Counted from the stretch's first letter, positions 45,413 to 54,705 are shown. The stretch: DNA of 64,000 bases from Burkholderia dolosa (GCF_902499135.1 NZ_CABVPR010000017.1:26441-90440), one strand, 5' to 3'. The notes: generated from the letters alone by a model not told the origin. Program-made: numbers and translations.

Positions 45413-45795
45413 TTCCTTAATACGAATGACAGAACAGGCGCCCTCGACGGGCACGAGAAAGAATCAAAGAGGGAGAGACCAACGACTGCCGCAAACGCGG
45501 CCAATGATGAGCAATCGGACTTCTTGAAGACTTAGGTGACGGACACTACGCGGTGCCGGCCGATCCGTCAAGCTATTTCGGTGCGGCATATGCGCGGCGA
45601 TGCCCTGGACTTCGCATGCGACGCTGCGCATCGTCGACTGTCGGCCCGCAGTGCGCAACGTCGCGGACCGCGATCGCGCGACGGGCTCGGCGGCTTCCCG
45701 GCGACCGCCGGAGTCGTTACCATCGAGCGCTCGAAGACCGCCGGGCGCTGCATGCGGCGCCGCCGGTCCCGCCGTCGCACCACGAATTTCGTCTC
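45413..45795. promoter_or_regulatory. divergent promoter region of cspA-like gene and MFS gene
   Basis: 380 bp. The left 120 bp would be the cold-shock 5' leader on the minus strand; the frame of the MFS gene is open upstream to 45553, but that leader lacks conserved features. Confidence 0.4.
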
Positions 45796-47184
45796 ATGTC
45801 CCGCGAATCGTCACATACCGCCCTGCTCTGGATCGTCGCTGCCGCGTTCTTCATGCAGTCGCTCGACACGACGATCGTCAACACCGCGCTGCCTTCGATC
45901 GCACGAAGCCTGCATGCGTCGCCGCTCGCGATGCAGCCGGTCGTGGTCGTCTATACGCTGACGATGGCGATGCTCACGCCCGCGTCGGGCTGGCTCGCCG
46001 ACCGGTTCGGCACACGCCGTGTGTTCTCGGCCGCGATTCTCGTGTTCGTGCTCGCGTCGATCGGCTGTGCGGCGTCGGATACGCTCGCGCAGCTCGTCGT
46101 CGCGCGCGCGGTCCAGGGCATCGGCGGGTCGATGCTGCTGCCGATCGGGCGGCTCGCCGTGCTGCGCCGCGTGCCGGGCGAACAGTACGTCGCGGCGATC
46201 GCGTTCGTGTCGATCGCCGCACAGCTCGGCCCGATCGTCGGCCCGACGCTCGGCGGCTGGCTCACGCAGGCGATCTCGTGGCACTGGGTGTTCATCGTCA
46301 ACGTGCCGGTCGGCGCGATCGGCTTCGTCGCCGTGCAGCGCTATCTGCCGCACGACGGCGCGACGCGCGCGTCCCCGTTCGACTTCATCGGGTGTGCGCT
46401 GTTGTCGATCGCGATGGCCGCTCTGTCGCTCGCGACCGATCCGCCGATGCGCGCGCATCGTGTCGAATGGGCGGCGGCGCTCGCCGCGCTCGGCGTGACG
46501 AGCGCGCTCGTATATCTGCCGCATGCGCGGCGACGCGCGCAGCCGCTATTCAGGCTCGCGCTGTTCCGCGAGCCGAATTTCGGAGCCGGACTGCTCGGCA
46601 ACCTGCTGTGCCGGATCGGCACGAGCTCGGTGCCGTTCATGCTGCCGCTGCTGATGCAGGTGCAGCTCGGCTATACCCCGCTGCAGTCCGGGATGATGCT
46701 GCTGCCGGCGGCGAGCGCGGGCGTCGTCGCGAAGCGCTGGATCGCGCCGCTGGTCAAGCGCTTCGGCTACGCGGCGTTTCTGGTCGTAAACACGGCCGTC
46801 GTCGGTAGCGCGATCGCCGGGTTCGCGCTCGTATCGGCGCGGCCGGCACCCGCGCTCGAGATCGTGCTGCTCGTCGTGTTCGGCGCCGCAAACTCGATGC
46901 AGTTTGCCGCGATGAACGGCGTGACGCTGAAAGGGCTGTCGCATGCCGACGCCGGCAGTGGCAACAGCCTGTTCACGATGATGCAGATGCTCGCGATGGG
47001 GCTCGGCGTGTCGATCGGCGGCGGGCTCGTCAATCTGTTCGCCGCACACGGCGGATCGACCGCGCACGGTTTCATGCTGTCGTTCGTCTGCATGGGCGCG
47101 ATCACGCTGCTGTCGTCGGTGGTGTTCCGGCGCATCGACGGCGCTCCGTCGCCGCGCGCGGCTGCGCAGCGCTCGTCAGCGTGA
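45796..47184 (+). CDS. MFS transporter (DHA2 family, MdtD-like)
   Basis: Predicted 462-residue multidrug-type exporter. QSLDTTIVNTALPSIARSL in helix 1, GWLADRFGTRRVF (motif A), RAVQGIGGSMLLPIGRLAVL (motif B) and GPIVGPTLGGWL (motif C) are clear. About 13-14 membrane segments, no fused domain. ATG 45796 begins MSRESSHTALLW and directly precedes the first helix. It has its own transcript opposite the cold-shock gene. Substrate unknown; MdtD-like proteins have also been linked to citrate export. Confidence 0.9.
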   Translation: MSRESSHTALLWIVAAAFFMQSLDTTIVNTALPSIARSLHASPLAMQPVVVVYTLTMAMLTPASGWLADRFGTRRVFSAAILVFVLASIGCAASDTLAQLVVARAVQGIGGSMLLPIGRLAVLRRVPGEQYVAAIAFVSIAAQLGPIVGPTLGGWLTQAISWHWVFIVNVPVGAIGFVAVQRYLPHDGATRASPFDFIGCALLSIAMAALSLATDPPMRAHRVEWAAALAALGVTSALVYLPHARRRAQPLFRLALFREPNFGAGLLGNLLCRIGTSSVPFMLPLLMQVQLGYTPLQSGMMLLPAASAGVVAKRWIAPLVKRFGYAAFLVVNTAVVGSAIAGFALVSARPAPALEIVLLVVFGAANSMQFAAMNGVTLKGLSHADAGSGNSLFTMMQMLAMGLGVSIGGGLVNLFAAHGGSTAHGFMLSFVCMGAITLLSSVVFRRIDGAPSPRAAAQRSSA

Positions 47185-47457
47185 GCGTCGAAGGCGGCAC
47201 GGCGGTCACGATGCAGTACCGTCACGCGACGTGCGACACGCGCGCCACGCGGACCTGCATCCGATCGCTCAATACGAATCGTTCGAACGGATCGAGTTGA
47301 CGAAGAAACGGCGCGGAGCGGGCTCGCATGTTGCCCGTTGCGCCGGCTCGAACGGCAGGCAACGACACGATGATCGACCGAGGTTCGATCGCCGCGCCGA
47401 TGCGCGGGCACCATCAACGCGCATTGGATATCCGCACCGGCGGTACGACCGGCACCG

Positions 47458-48090
47458 CTATCGCCGCGCTTCGAACGCAATACGCACCGCCAGCCCCGCG
47501 AGCACGGTGCCCATCAGCCAGCGCTGCACGCGCGCCCACACCGGCCGCGCGGCAAGCAACCCCGCGATCGAACCGGCCATGCTCGCGATCAGCGCGTTGA
47601 CGCTGATGCTGACCGCGATCTGCACGCAGCCGAGCGCGAGCGATTGTGCGAGCACGCTGCCGTGTCCCGGCGAAATGAATTGCGGCAGCAGCGACAGATA
47701 CATCACTGCGATCTTCGGGTTCGCGAGGTTCGTGACGAAGCCCATCGTGAACAGCTTCGCGCGGCTGTCGTGCGGCAGCTGCCGCACCTGAAACGCCGAG
47801 CGGCCGCCCGGCTTCAACGCCTGCCACGCGAGGTACGACAGATACAGCGCGCCCGAAAAACGCAACGCGTCGTACGCGTACGGCACCGTCAGCACGAGCG
47901 CGGTGATGCCGAACGCCGCACAGAACATATAGAAAACGAAGCCGAGCGCGATACCGCCGAGCGAGACGAGCCCCGCGCGCCGTCCTTGACAGATCGAGCG
48001 CGAAATCACGTAGATCATGTTCGGACCGGGCGTCAGCACCATGCCGAGCGACACGAGTCCGAACGCGATCAGGGTGGGCAGGGTCGGCAC
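47458..48090 (-). CDS. LysE-family amino-acid exporter
   Basis: Predicted 210-residue exporter with six membrane segments. The first helix carries GMVLTPGPNMIYVISRSI with the TPGPNM signature of the RhtB branch, and the core has GFVTNLANPKIAVMYLSLLPQF. The GTG start at 48090 is chosen because AAGGAG lies 8 bases upstream and it yields a normal N-terminus (MPTLPTLIAFG). A LysR regulator lies 121 bp upstream on the same strand, so they may be in one transcript. Confidence 0.9.
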   Translation of the reverse strand: MPTLPTLIAFGLVSLGMVLTPGPNMIYVISRSICQGRRAGLVSLGGIALGFVFYMFCAAFGITALVLTVPYAYDALRFSGALYLSYLAWQALKPGGRSAFQVRQLPHDSRAKLFTMGFVTNLANPKIAVMYLSLLPQFISPGHGSVLAQSLALGCVQIAVSISVNALIASMAGSIAGLLAARPVWARVQRWLMGTVLAGLAVRIAFEARR

Positions 48091-48211
48091 GGCAGTCTCC
48101 TTCGCATCTGGCGAGTGTCGAATACGTTCGAAACGGGTTCGAAGCAATGTATTGCATATCGGACGCCGCTGGTGTGAATAAACTGCAAGCGCGTGATGAA
48201 CGCGCTTCATG

Positions 48212-49120
48212 CTATCGACGCGCGACTTTCCCGTTCTTCGCCCGTGCTCTCGTCTTTTTTGCCGCGCCGGCGCGCTGGGCCGCGACGAGCCGGACGAATT
48301 CGTCGGTCACGGCGTTGCCGGTCGCCTGCCACGACAGACGCACCGAGCGCCGCAGCCGCGGCGACAACTCCAGCACGCGACCGCCAAACGGCGTGTAAGT
48401 CAGCGTGATGCGCGGAACGATCGACACACCCATGCCCGCTTGCGCCATCGAAAGGATCGTGCGCATCTCGACCACGTTGAACGCGGCCCGAAGCGGCGCG
48501 CCGTTTCGCGCGAAGTAATCGGCGATCGCCGGCCCGCAGCCGGCCTTCGAGAAAATGAACGGAAACGCGGACAGCTGTCTGGCCGACACGCTCCTGCGGC
48601 CGTCGAACGTGCCGTCCGCGGCGACCGCGACGAAGTCCTCGTCGAACAGCGGCAGATCGTTCGCGAACGTCTTCGTGCCCGCAACGACGCCGACGTCGAC
48701 CGTGCCGCCCTCGATCCATTCCTCGATTTCGCTGTCCGTGCCTTCGAGCAGCACGGCCGACACGCCGGGATGCATGCTCTTCAGCGCCTCGAGCGCGGGC
48801 GCGACGAACGCCAGCGACACGCTCGGCAGCGACCCCACGACGAGCCGTCCTTCGAGCTTGCCGCGCGACAGGCTGAATTGCTGACGCAGCGTCTGCGCTG
48901 CCGTGACGACGCTGCGGATGTACGGCCACAAGCGCTCGCCGGCCGCGGTCAGCACGACCGGCTGCCGGTCGCGCAGCAGCAGCTTGACCTGCGTGGCCTC
49001 TTCCAGTTCGGTCAGCGCATGGCTGATCGCCGACTGACTGCGGCTGAGGCGGTCCGCCGCCGCCGTCAGCGAGCCGAGTTCGACGACCGCGGCCAGCGCC
49101 TGCAATTGCGCCAACGTCAT
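48212..49120 (-). CDS. LysR-family transcriptional regulator
   Basis: Predicted 302-residue regulator. The N-terminal winged helix shows LQALAAVVELGSLTAAADRLSRSQSAISHALTELEEA, typical of LysR, and a periplasmic-binding-type effector domain follows (GRLVVGSLPSVSLAFVAPAL, GMGVSIVPRITL). A basic tail AAKKTRARAKNGKVARR ends it. It is upstream of and parallel to a LysE exporter rather than divergent as usual, so whether it controls that gene is uncertain. Confidence 0.9.
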   Translation of the reverse strand: MTLAQLQALAAVVELGSLTAAADRLSRSQSAISHALTELEEATQVKLLLRDRQPVVLTAAGERLWPYIRSVVTAAQTLRQQFSLSRGKLEGRLVVGSLPSVSLAFVAPALEALKSMHPGVSAVLLEGTDSEIEEWIEGGTVDVGVVAGTKTFANDLPLFDEDFVAVAADGTFDGRRSVSARQLSAFPFIFSKAGCGPAIADYFARNGAPLRAAFNVVEMRTILSMAQAGMGVSIVPRITLTYTPFGGRVLELSPRLRRSVRLSWQATGNAVTDEFVRLVAAQRAGAAKKTRARAKNGKVARR

Positions 49121-49369
49121 TCGCTCTCCTTTTCTCTACATGTAGACGTCGCATGATACGGGTTACGACCATGAGCAACATCGAATCGTCTGCGCGAACG
49201 TCGCAGCGCTTCCGGCGCAACGGCAAAAGTCGACGCGCGACCGTGCAGGTGTTCTGAAAGCCGTAACGGGTAGCATCCGGAATCCGACGTACCGCGCCGC
49301 GCATCGTTGCCGCGGCACGCCGATACGCGCGCGCCGGAACGGCGCATTCCACGATTTCACGGGGACGAA

Positions 49370-49450
49370 ATGGAAACGTACGTATTACTGGGCGGCGGGC
49401 TCGGCCTCGGTCTATTGATCGCGATCTGGGGAATCTGGTCGCTGCGGTAA
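49370..49450 (+). CDS. tiny single-helix membrane peptide
   Basis: A 26-codon frame with GGGGA 5 bases before ATG 49370. The peptide is almost one membrane helix (LLGGGLGLGLLIAIWGIW) with acidic start METY and basic end SLR, giving a clear orientation. Such short open frames are easily overlooked. I know no homologue, and support is the ribosome site plus amphipathic ends only. Confidence 0.45.
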   Translation: METYVLLGGGLGLGLLIAIWGIWSLR

Positions 49451-49547
49451 ACCGCGCCGCCGGATATCGACGCGGACTGCCGTTTCCACATGAACGTCCG
49501 CTTGCCGGGCACCGGCTCGATTCGCGCAGACGCGTTAGACTGTCGCG

Positions 49548-49808
49548 ATGGAACGATGCCGTTATTGCCAGAGAATCCGCGACGAATGGGATTGCCACGG
49601 GGACGAATGCCGCCGCGCAATCGCCAAGGCACTGCGCCGGCAGCGCGCGGGCCTGCCGATGGTGCCCGACCGTATCCGCAACGAGCTGCCGTCCGACGCG
49701 CCGACGCAGCAGGTGATCGCCGTGCTGTCGCGCCAGCGTCTGCGCGCGCGCCGCGGCAACGAGGAACGCCGCGAGCGCAAGGAAATCGACGACGCCGACA
49801 GCGTCTGA
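49548..49808 (+). CDS. small protein with a cysteine zinc-knuckle-like motif
   Basis: Predicted 86-residue cytoplasmic protein. Cys4, Cys7, Cys16 and Cys21 (MERCRYCQRIRDEWDCHGDEC) form a C-x2-C-x8-C-x4-C arrangement that could bind zinc. The rest is strongly basic and helical (RQRLRARRGNEERRERKEID), suggesting nucleic-acid or partner binding. Strong codon bias at third positions supports coding. Family not recognised. A ribosome site is weak. Confidence 0.6.
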   Translation: MERCRYCQRIRDEWDCHGDECRRAIAKALRRQRAGLPMVPDRIRNELPSDAPTQQVIAVLSRQRLRARRGNEERRERKEIDDADSV

Positions 49809-50090
49809 TTCGCGCAGAAGCTCCCCCGCCGCCCACTGCATCCGTTTCCGCCCACGTTGCGGACGCGTCGCGCGTGCGCGCGCTTGCGTTCGGACGGATC
49901 GCGGCGCGTCGGTTGCCCGCCGGCCCGTAAATGGGGACCGACGACATTTATCCCGAAATTATTGCCTTGGCGACAACGATCTTTCGCCGAAACTCGCGTT
50001 TACCCTAGGTTCACCGGCGCCTACGATGTAATCAACCGCTGACGACACGGTGTCGAACGCGGAAAGCCAATACACACATCGGAGGTCATC

Positions 50091-50390
50091 ATGAAATCGC
50101 TCGTTTATGCAGCCGTTGCCGCTACCGCGCTGTCCGCTTCGTTCGGCGCATTCGCTCAGAGCACCGTGACGCGCGCGCAGGTGCGCAACGAACTGGTGCA
50201 GCTCGAAAACGCCGGCTACAAGCCGACCCAGTCGAGCCCGTACTACCCTGCCGACATCCAGGCCGCCGAAGCCCGCGTGCAGGCCACCGACGCGAGCGGT
50301 TACGGCGCGCAGCCGGCCGCGGTCGTTCAGGGCGGCGCACCGGTCGCGAAGGTGCAGAACCCGCGCGACTCGGTCTACTTCGGCCACTAA
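50091..50390 (+). CDS. DUF4148 exported protein
   Basis: Predicted 99-residue periplasmic protein. A signal peptide ending FGAFAQ is followed by the DUF4148 pattern TRAQVRNELVQLENAGYKPTQ and SPYYPADIQAAEARV. This family is abundant in Burkholderia and of unknown function. CGGAGG lies 7 bases before ATG 50091. A strong hairpin follows the stop, so it is probably monocistronic. Confidence 0.9.
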   Translation: MKSLVYAAVAATALSASFGAFAQSTVTRAQVRNELVQLENAGYKPTQSSPYYPADIQAAEARVQATDASGYGAQPAAVVQGGAPVAKVQNPRDSVYFGH

Positions 50391-50429
50391 GCAGGTTGCC
50401 GCGCGCATCGCGCGCCGCATGCACGAATA

Positions 50430-50459
50430 CGACGAGCCCTGCCCGCGCCGGGCTCGTCG
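50430..50459 (+). terminator. strong hairpin after the DUF4148 gene
   Basis: CGACGAGCCC-N10-GGGCTCGTCG, a perfect 10-bp stem 40 bp after the stop and followed by CGTTTG. It separates convergent DUF4148 and diguanylate cyclase genes and could act in both directions. Confidence 0.7.
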
Positions 50460-50483
50460 CGTTTGCGGCGCCGGCTGACGCAA

Positions 50484-52253
50484 TCAACGGCTGCCGCCGG
50501 ACGCCGCGCGGCCCGCTTCGTCGGGCCCGCCCGCGAGCAGTTCCTGATAGCGCACGCACGCGAACTGCGCGGAGGCCTTCGCCGCATACATCGCCGCATC
50601 GGCCTTCACCAGCAGTTCCTCGGCCGACGCACCGTCGGCCGGATATTCGCTGACGCCGATGCTCGCGCCGACGGCGAGCCGCTTGTCTCCGAACTCCAGC
50701 TCCTCCGCCATCACGATCTGGATCCGCGACGCGACGTCGTCGATCACGGTCGGCGAGCGCACGTCCGAGATCAGCACGATGAATTCGTCGCCGCCGAACC
50801 GCGCCGCCATGTCGCCGCTGCGCAGCACCAGGCTCAGCCGTTTCGCGACCGTGACGAGCGCGCGGTCGCCGGCGGAGTGGCCGAGCTGATCGTTGACCTG
50901 CTTGAAGCCGTCGAGGTCGACGAACATCACCGCAAGCCCCTCCTGCACCGCGGCCGCATGGCGGATCGCCGCATCGAGATGCTCCATGAACAACAGACGG
51001 TTCGGCAGTCCGGTCAGCGGATCGTGACCGGCGAGATGCGTGAGCTCCTGCTGCTTCGCGCGCAGCATCGCGACCTGCGAGCGGATCTCGACGCGCATGC
51101 TGTCGAAACAGCGCGCGAGCACGCCGATCTCGTCCGCGCGCCCGACCGGCAGCCGCTCGGCGGCCGGATCGTCGAACACGTGCGTCGCCGCGCGCGCGAG
51201 CGCGTGCAGCGGACGCGTGATCGCGCGCGCCGACAAGATTGCGACGATCACCGCCAGCATGCTCGACACCAGCACCATCCTGACGATGCGCTGTCCGAGC
51301 ATGCCGGCCGGCGTCAGCACGTCCGACAGCGGGCGCGCCATGCCGAGCACGACGAAGCGGTTGCCATCGTCGTGCCCGAACGGCGTGCGCACGAACGCGA
51401 ACATCTGCCCCGGCGCGTCGTCGGGCCGCGCGAGCCCGTTGAGCGTCACGTTCGTCCGTGCGCCGTCGAACAGCGCGCGCGTCGCCGCGAAGCGCTCCTG
51501 CATCAGCACGCGCCGCCCGCGATCGAAGCCGAACGCCTGCGACGGATCGGGATGCACGAGAAAATCGCCCCACTCGTTCGCGAGGTACACCGCATAGTCC
51601 GGCGGCAAATCGCGTTCGAGCCGATCGAAGAGGCGCGACAGCTCGACGTCGACGACGAGCGCGCCGACGGTACGGCCCGACACGTCGACGACCGGCGTGC
51701 CGACACGCAGGATCGGCAGCCCTTCGGCCGCATGCGAGCCGGTCTCGTGATTGATCGCGATCGGCGACAGGTAGATGTGCCCGGGCGGCGTCGCGAGCGT
51801 GTCGAACACGTAGGAAAACTGCCCTTTTTCCTGCAGCGCGCTTTCGGGCAGCACGACGATGCCGTTCGCATCGCGATCGACGCGAATCCGCTCGATCCCG
51901 AAATGCCCGCTCGCGATCAGCCGCACCTGCAGATACTCGGGGTGATTGCGCATGAAGCTGTAGTACACCTGCTCGAGCCGCGCGCGACGCGCACGGTCCG
52001 GACTGTCGCTGCCGGCGACGAACGGCGCGGACGGCAGCTGCGCGAGCACGAGCGCATCGTCAGCCACGTCGGCGAGCGCGGTCGTGAAGCGCTGGCCGAG
52101 CAGTTGCGTCGACATCAGCAGGCTGTGCTGCGCTTCCTGAACGAGCATCGCGCGGTTCGCGCGATACGTGTAGTAGCCGGTCGCGCCCGACGCGATCACG
52201 CCGATGCAGGCGAACAGCACCGACAGCTTCGACGTGAGCCCGAGCCTGATCAT
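50484..52253 (-). CDS. membrane diguanylate cyclase with periplasmic sensor, HAMP and GGDEF
   Basis: Predicted 589-residue c-di-GMP synthase. Membrane helix about 10-28, a large periplasmic Cache-type domain about 35-320, second helix about 323-342, HAMP 342-392, then GGDEF domain 408-570 with GHDPLTGLPNR, DLDGFKQVND and active site GGDEF (487-491). The inhibitory site RSGD (478-481) lies five residues before, so product feedback is likely. No EAL domain. ATG 52253 overlaps the stop of the preceding periplasmic binding-protein gene as ATGA. Coupling suggests that the binding protein docks on the periplasmic domain and modulates synthesis. Confidence 0.92.
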   Translation of the reverse strand: MIRLGLTSKLSVLFACIGVIASGATGYYTYRANRAMLVQEAQHSLLMSTQLLGQRFTTALADVADDALVLAQLPSAPFVAGSDSPDRARRARLEQVYYSFMRNHPEYLQVRLIASGHFGIERIRVDRDANGIVVLPESALQEKGQFSYVFDTLATPPGHIYLSPIAINHETGSHAAEGLPILRVGTPVVDVSGRTVGALVVDVELSRLFDRLERDLPPDYAVYLANEWGDFLVHPDPSQAFGFDRGRRVLMQERFAATRALFDGARTNVTLNGLARPDDAPGQMFAFVRTPFGHDDGNRFVVLGMARPLSDVLTPAGMLGQRIVRMVLVSSMLAVIVAILSARAITRPLHALARAATHVFDDPAAERLPVGRADEIGVLARCFDSMRVEIRSQVAMLRAKQQELTHLAGHDPLTGLPNRLLFMEHLDAAIRHAAAVQEGLAVMFVDLDGFKQVNDQLGHSAGDRALVTVAKRLSLVLRSGDMAARFGGDEFIVLISDVRSPTVIDDVASRIQIVMAEELEFGDKRLAVGASIGVSEYPADGASAEELLVKADAAMYAAKASAQFACVRYQELLAGGPDEAGRAASGGSR

Positions 52254-53377
52254 TTTTCGAACTGCTCCGGCCGATCGCCCGACACGATGCGGCTCCACAG
52301 CGATTCGCGCCGCGCGATATCCTCCACCGGCCGGATCCACACGAGGCGCTGGCGTGCGGCGTCGGCGCCGCGCAGCGGCTCGAGCGTGCTCGCGAGCCCC
52401 TGGCGTTCGGTGAGCAGCTTGCCGACCGCCGGCTCGAGCATGTAGTTGATCCATGCGAACGCGAGTTCGCGGCGGTCCGTCGCCTGCGTGACGGCCCAGC
52501 AGTCGAGCCATGCCAGCGCGCCTTCATCGGGAATCACGTAGCCGACGTCCGCGCCGGCGCGGCGCAGCAGCGCGAGCTGCTGCGTGCCGTAGTTGCCGAA
52601 CATCAGCGCCGCGCGATGCCGGACGAACAGCGCGGTCGCCTCTTCAGGCAGCGTGTAGTACGTGAGCAGATTGCGACGCAGCTCGATCAGCTTGCGCGTG
52701 ACCGCGAACGTCTGCTCGCGCGTCAGGTTGAACGGATCGGGATAGCCGAGCGCGAGCGCGGTGAACGAGAAATTGTGCTGCGCGCTGTTGAAGTCGAGCA
52801 CCTTGCCGCGATAGCGCGGGTTCCACAATTCCAGCATCGAGCGCGGCGCGTCGCGCACCTGCCTGCGATCGTAAATGAGACCCATCGACGAATACGTGAA
52901 CGGAATGCCGTACACCGCATTGCCGTGCACGAGCCCGCCGATCGTCGCGAGCTGACGGAAACCCGGCACCTGCCGCTCGCGGTTCGGGATGCGCGACAGA
53001 TCGATCGGCGCAAGCAGCCGTTCGCGCGCATAGCGCTGGATCTCCGCCGTATTGGCCGCGAGCACGTCGTACGGCGGCGGCGACGCGCTCTGCATGCGCG
53101 CCCACAACGCCTCGTCGGAGTCGACGAACGTCACTTCGACGCGTACATGAAATTGCGTCTCGAATGCATTGACGACGTCGCGGTCCGCATAGCCCGGCCA
53201 TGCAAGCACACGCAGCACGGTGTCGTTGGCCGCTGCCGGCGATCCGGCGAAGGCCGGCACGCCGCCGAGCAAGCCGAGCGTCGCGAGGACGAAGCGCCGG
53301 CGCACGATGCCGCGCTCGCGTCCACGCGCGCCGATTCCGCTGATCAATCGGTCTCCACCCGAATCGCCCGGCTGCAT
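52250..53377 (-). CDS. PotD/PotF-like periplasmic polyamine-type binding protein
   Basis: Predicted 375-residue binding protein of the spermidine/putrescine class. After a leader with a triple arginine (VRRRFVLATLGLLGG) and signal cleavage near ANDT, it shows LRVLAWPGYADRDVVNAFET, DVLAANTAEIQRYARERLL, YGIPFTYSSMGLIYDRRQV and DCWAVTQATDRRELAFAWINY. ATG 53377 has AAGGA upstream. No polyamine permease or ATPase is adjacent; its only partner is the diguanylate cyclase it overlaps by 4 bp. This is the arrangement of NspS with MbaA in Vibrio cholerae. Ligand is inferred only from family. Confidence 0.85.
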   Translation of the reverse strand: MQPGDSGGDRLISGIGARGRERGIVRRRFVLATLGLLGGVPAFAGSPAAANDTVLRVLAWPGYADRDVVNAFETQFHVRVEVTFVDSDEALWARMQSASPPPYDVLAANTAEIQRYARERLLAPIDLSRIPNRERQVPGFRQLATIGGLVHGNAVYGIPFTYSSMGLIYDRRQVRDAPRSMLELWNPRYRGKVLDFNSAQHNFSFTALALGYPDPFNLTREQTFAVTRKLIELRRNLLTYYTLPEEATALFVRHRAALMFGNYGTQQLALLRRAGADVGYVIPDEGALAWLDCWAVTQATDRRELAFAWINYMLEPAVGKLLTERQGLASTLEPLRGADAARQRLVWIRPVEDIARRESLWSRIVSGDRPEQFEK

Positions 53378-53708
53378 TCGACTGTCCTTTTTCGAGTCGA
53401 TGCGACAGCTTGCAACGAGACCATAAAAAGATATGTGGCGCAATCAGCACAAGTCGCACGAGATTGCGTACCGCACGGTTCACCGATGCAATCGCGCGTG
53501 CGCCGATAACACGAACGGCAATCCGGCTGTGCGGCGTCGATCACATGTCGTTGCGCGCGCAAGAAGCGAGCGTCATCGCCGGAGTCCGAACGAACGGACA
53601 CGACCGCCGCGTGACGCCGATATCGGCGACCGCGATGCGCGCGATGAACACGAAGCGGCTCCGACGGGTCGCGCCGCGTTCGTCATTTTTGTCATGATTG
53701 AAAGATTG
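53378..53708. promoter_or_regulatory. promoter interval of the binding-protein/cyclase operon
   Basis: 330 bp with no gene. AT-rich words near 53405-53440 (ATAAAAAGATATG) probably hold the promoter of the leftward operon. Nothing resembling the hexuronate operators was found here. Confidence 0.35.
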
Positions 53709-54434
53709 TTAACGCCACGCCTGCGTGAACTCGGCGATCACGCGTGACAGATGCGCGCGCATCGCGTCGCGCGCGGCCGCGGCGTCGCGCGCCATGATCG
53801 CCGCGAAGATTCGCTGGTGATCTTCCTGCGACGCCTCGCGCAATGCCGTCGAGTGAAAGTGTTCCTCGATCTTGTCCCACAGCGGATCGCTGCGCGCGCA
53901 GTCCCACATCGCGGTGACCATGTGCAGCAGCACCGTGTTGCCGGTCGACTCCGCGATGCGCAGATGGAACTCGCGATCGGCCGCGTGGTACGCGGCCTTG
54001 TCGTTCATCTGCTCGCGCATCGTCGCCAGCGCGAAAAACAGCCGGTCGAGATCGGCATCCTTGCGCTCGGTCGCCGCGAGCGCGGCGACTTCCGCTTCGA
54101 TCAGCCCGCGTGCGCGCAGCGTCTCGATCGGGCCCGGACCGCGCGGCACGTCGAACGTCACCGGCCGTGCGGCGTCGGCGGCCGACGACACGTAGATGCC
54201 GGAGCCGACCCGCACTTCGACGATTCCCTGCACCTCGAGCGCGATGATCGCTTCGCGCACCTGCGTGCGGCTCACGCCGAACTGGTCGGCCAGGCTGCGC
54301 TCGGACGGCAGCCGCGCGCCGGGCTCGAACGCGCCGGCCGCGACCATCGCGTGGATTTGCCGGGCAAGGCCGATATAGGAACGGTCCGCGGCGTCGGCAT
54401 CGCGGCTGGCTGGCAGGCTGGAAAGATCGGTCAT
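53709..54434 (-). CDS. FadR/GntR-family regulator of hexuronate genes
   Basis: Predicted 241-residue repressor. N-terminal winged helix with GARLPSERSLADQFGVSRTQVREAIIALEVQGIVEVRVGSG (shown in parts) and a C-terminal FCD ligand domain with ADREFHLRIAESTGN and metal-binding histidines. It is divergent from uxuA, and three TGGTNNACCA palindromes lie between the starts, the pattern bound by UxuR/ExuR in E. coli. It therefore probably represses itself and the uxuA-MFS operon until a hexuronate intermediate binds. Confidence 0.88.
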   Translation of the reverse strand: MTDLSSLPASRDADAADRSYIGLARQIHAMVAAGAFEPGARLPSERSLADQFGVSRTQVREAIIALEVQGIVEVRVGSGIYVSSAADAARPVTFDVPRGPGPIETLRARGLIEAEVAALAATERKDADLDRLFFALATMREQMNDKAAYHAADREFHLRIAESTGNTVLLHMVTAMWDCARSDPLWDKIEEHFHSTALREASQEDHQRIFAAIMARDAAAARDAMRAHLSRVIAEFTQAWR

Positions 54435-54487
54435 CGAAACGCTCGCAACGGGCTGGCCGGCGCGCATGCGGCGCCGGATCGGCAAAA

Positions 54488-54620
54488 TGGTACACCAATT
54501 CCGGCCGACAGCCTTCCGGCCGGCACTGCCGCATTTTCGGTATCGACGCCCGGTCGAGCCGCGCGGCGCCGCCAGGTGCCGACAACTGGTAAACCACTAT
54601 CGCCGAATATTGGTATACCA
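54488..54620. promoter_or_regulatory. three UxuR-like operators
   Basis: TGGTACACCA (54488-54497), TGGTAAACCA (54587-54596) and TGGTATACCA (54611-54620). The last is the perfect core of the E. coli UxuR/ExuR site; the pair nearest uxuA is centred 24 bp apart and the distal site is 99 bp away, near the regulator start, which would allow looping. Confidence 0.75.
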
Positions 54621-54705
54621 CCCATAATCCGCTCGCATCGACGATCGAGCGGCGCGCCGCCCATCGATCGCCGTCCGCCTGAACCGTCCGCCAGGAGCCC
54701 TTTCC

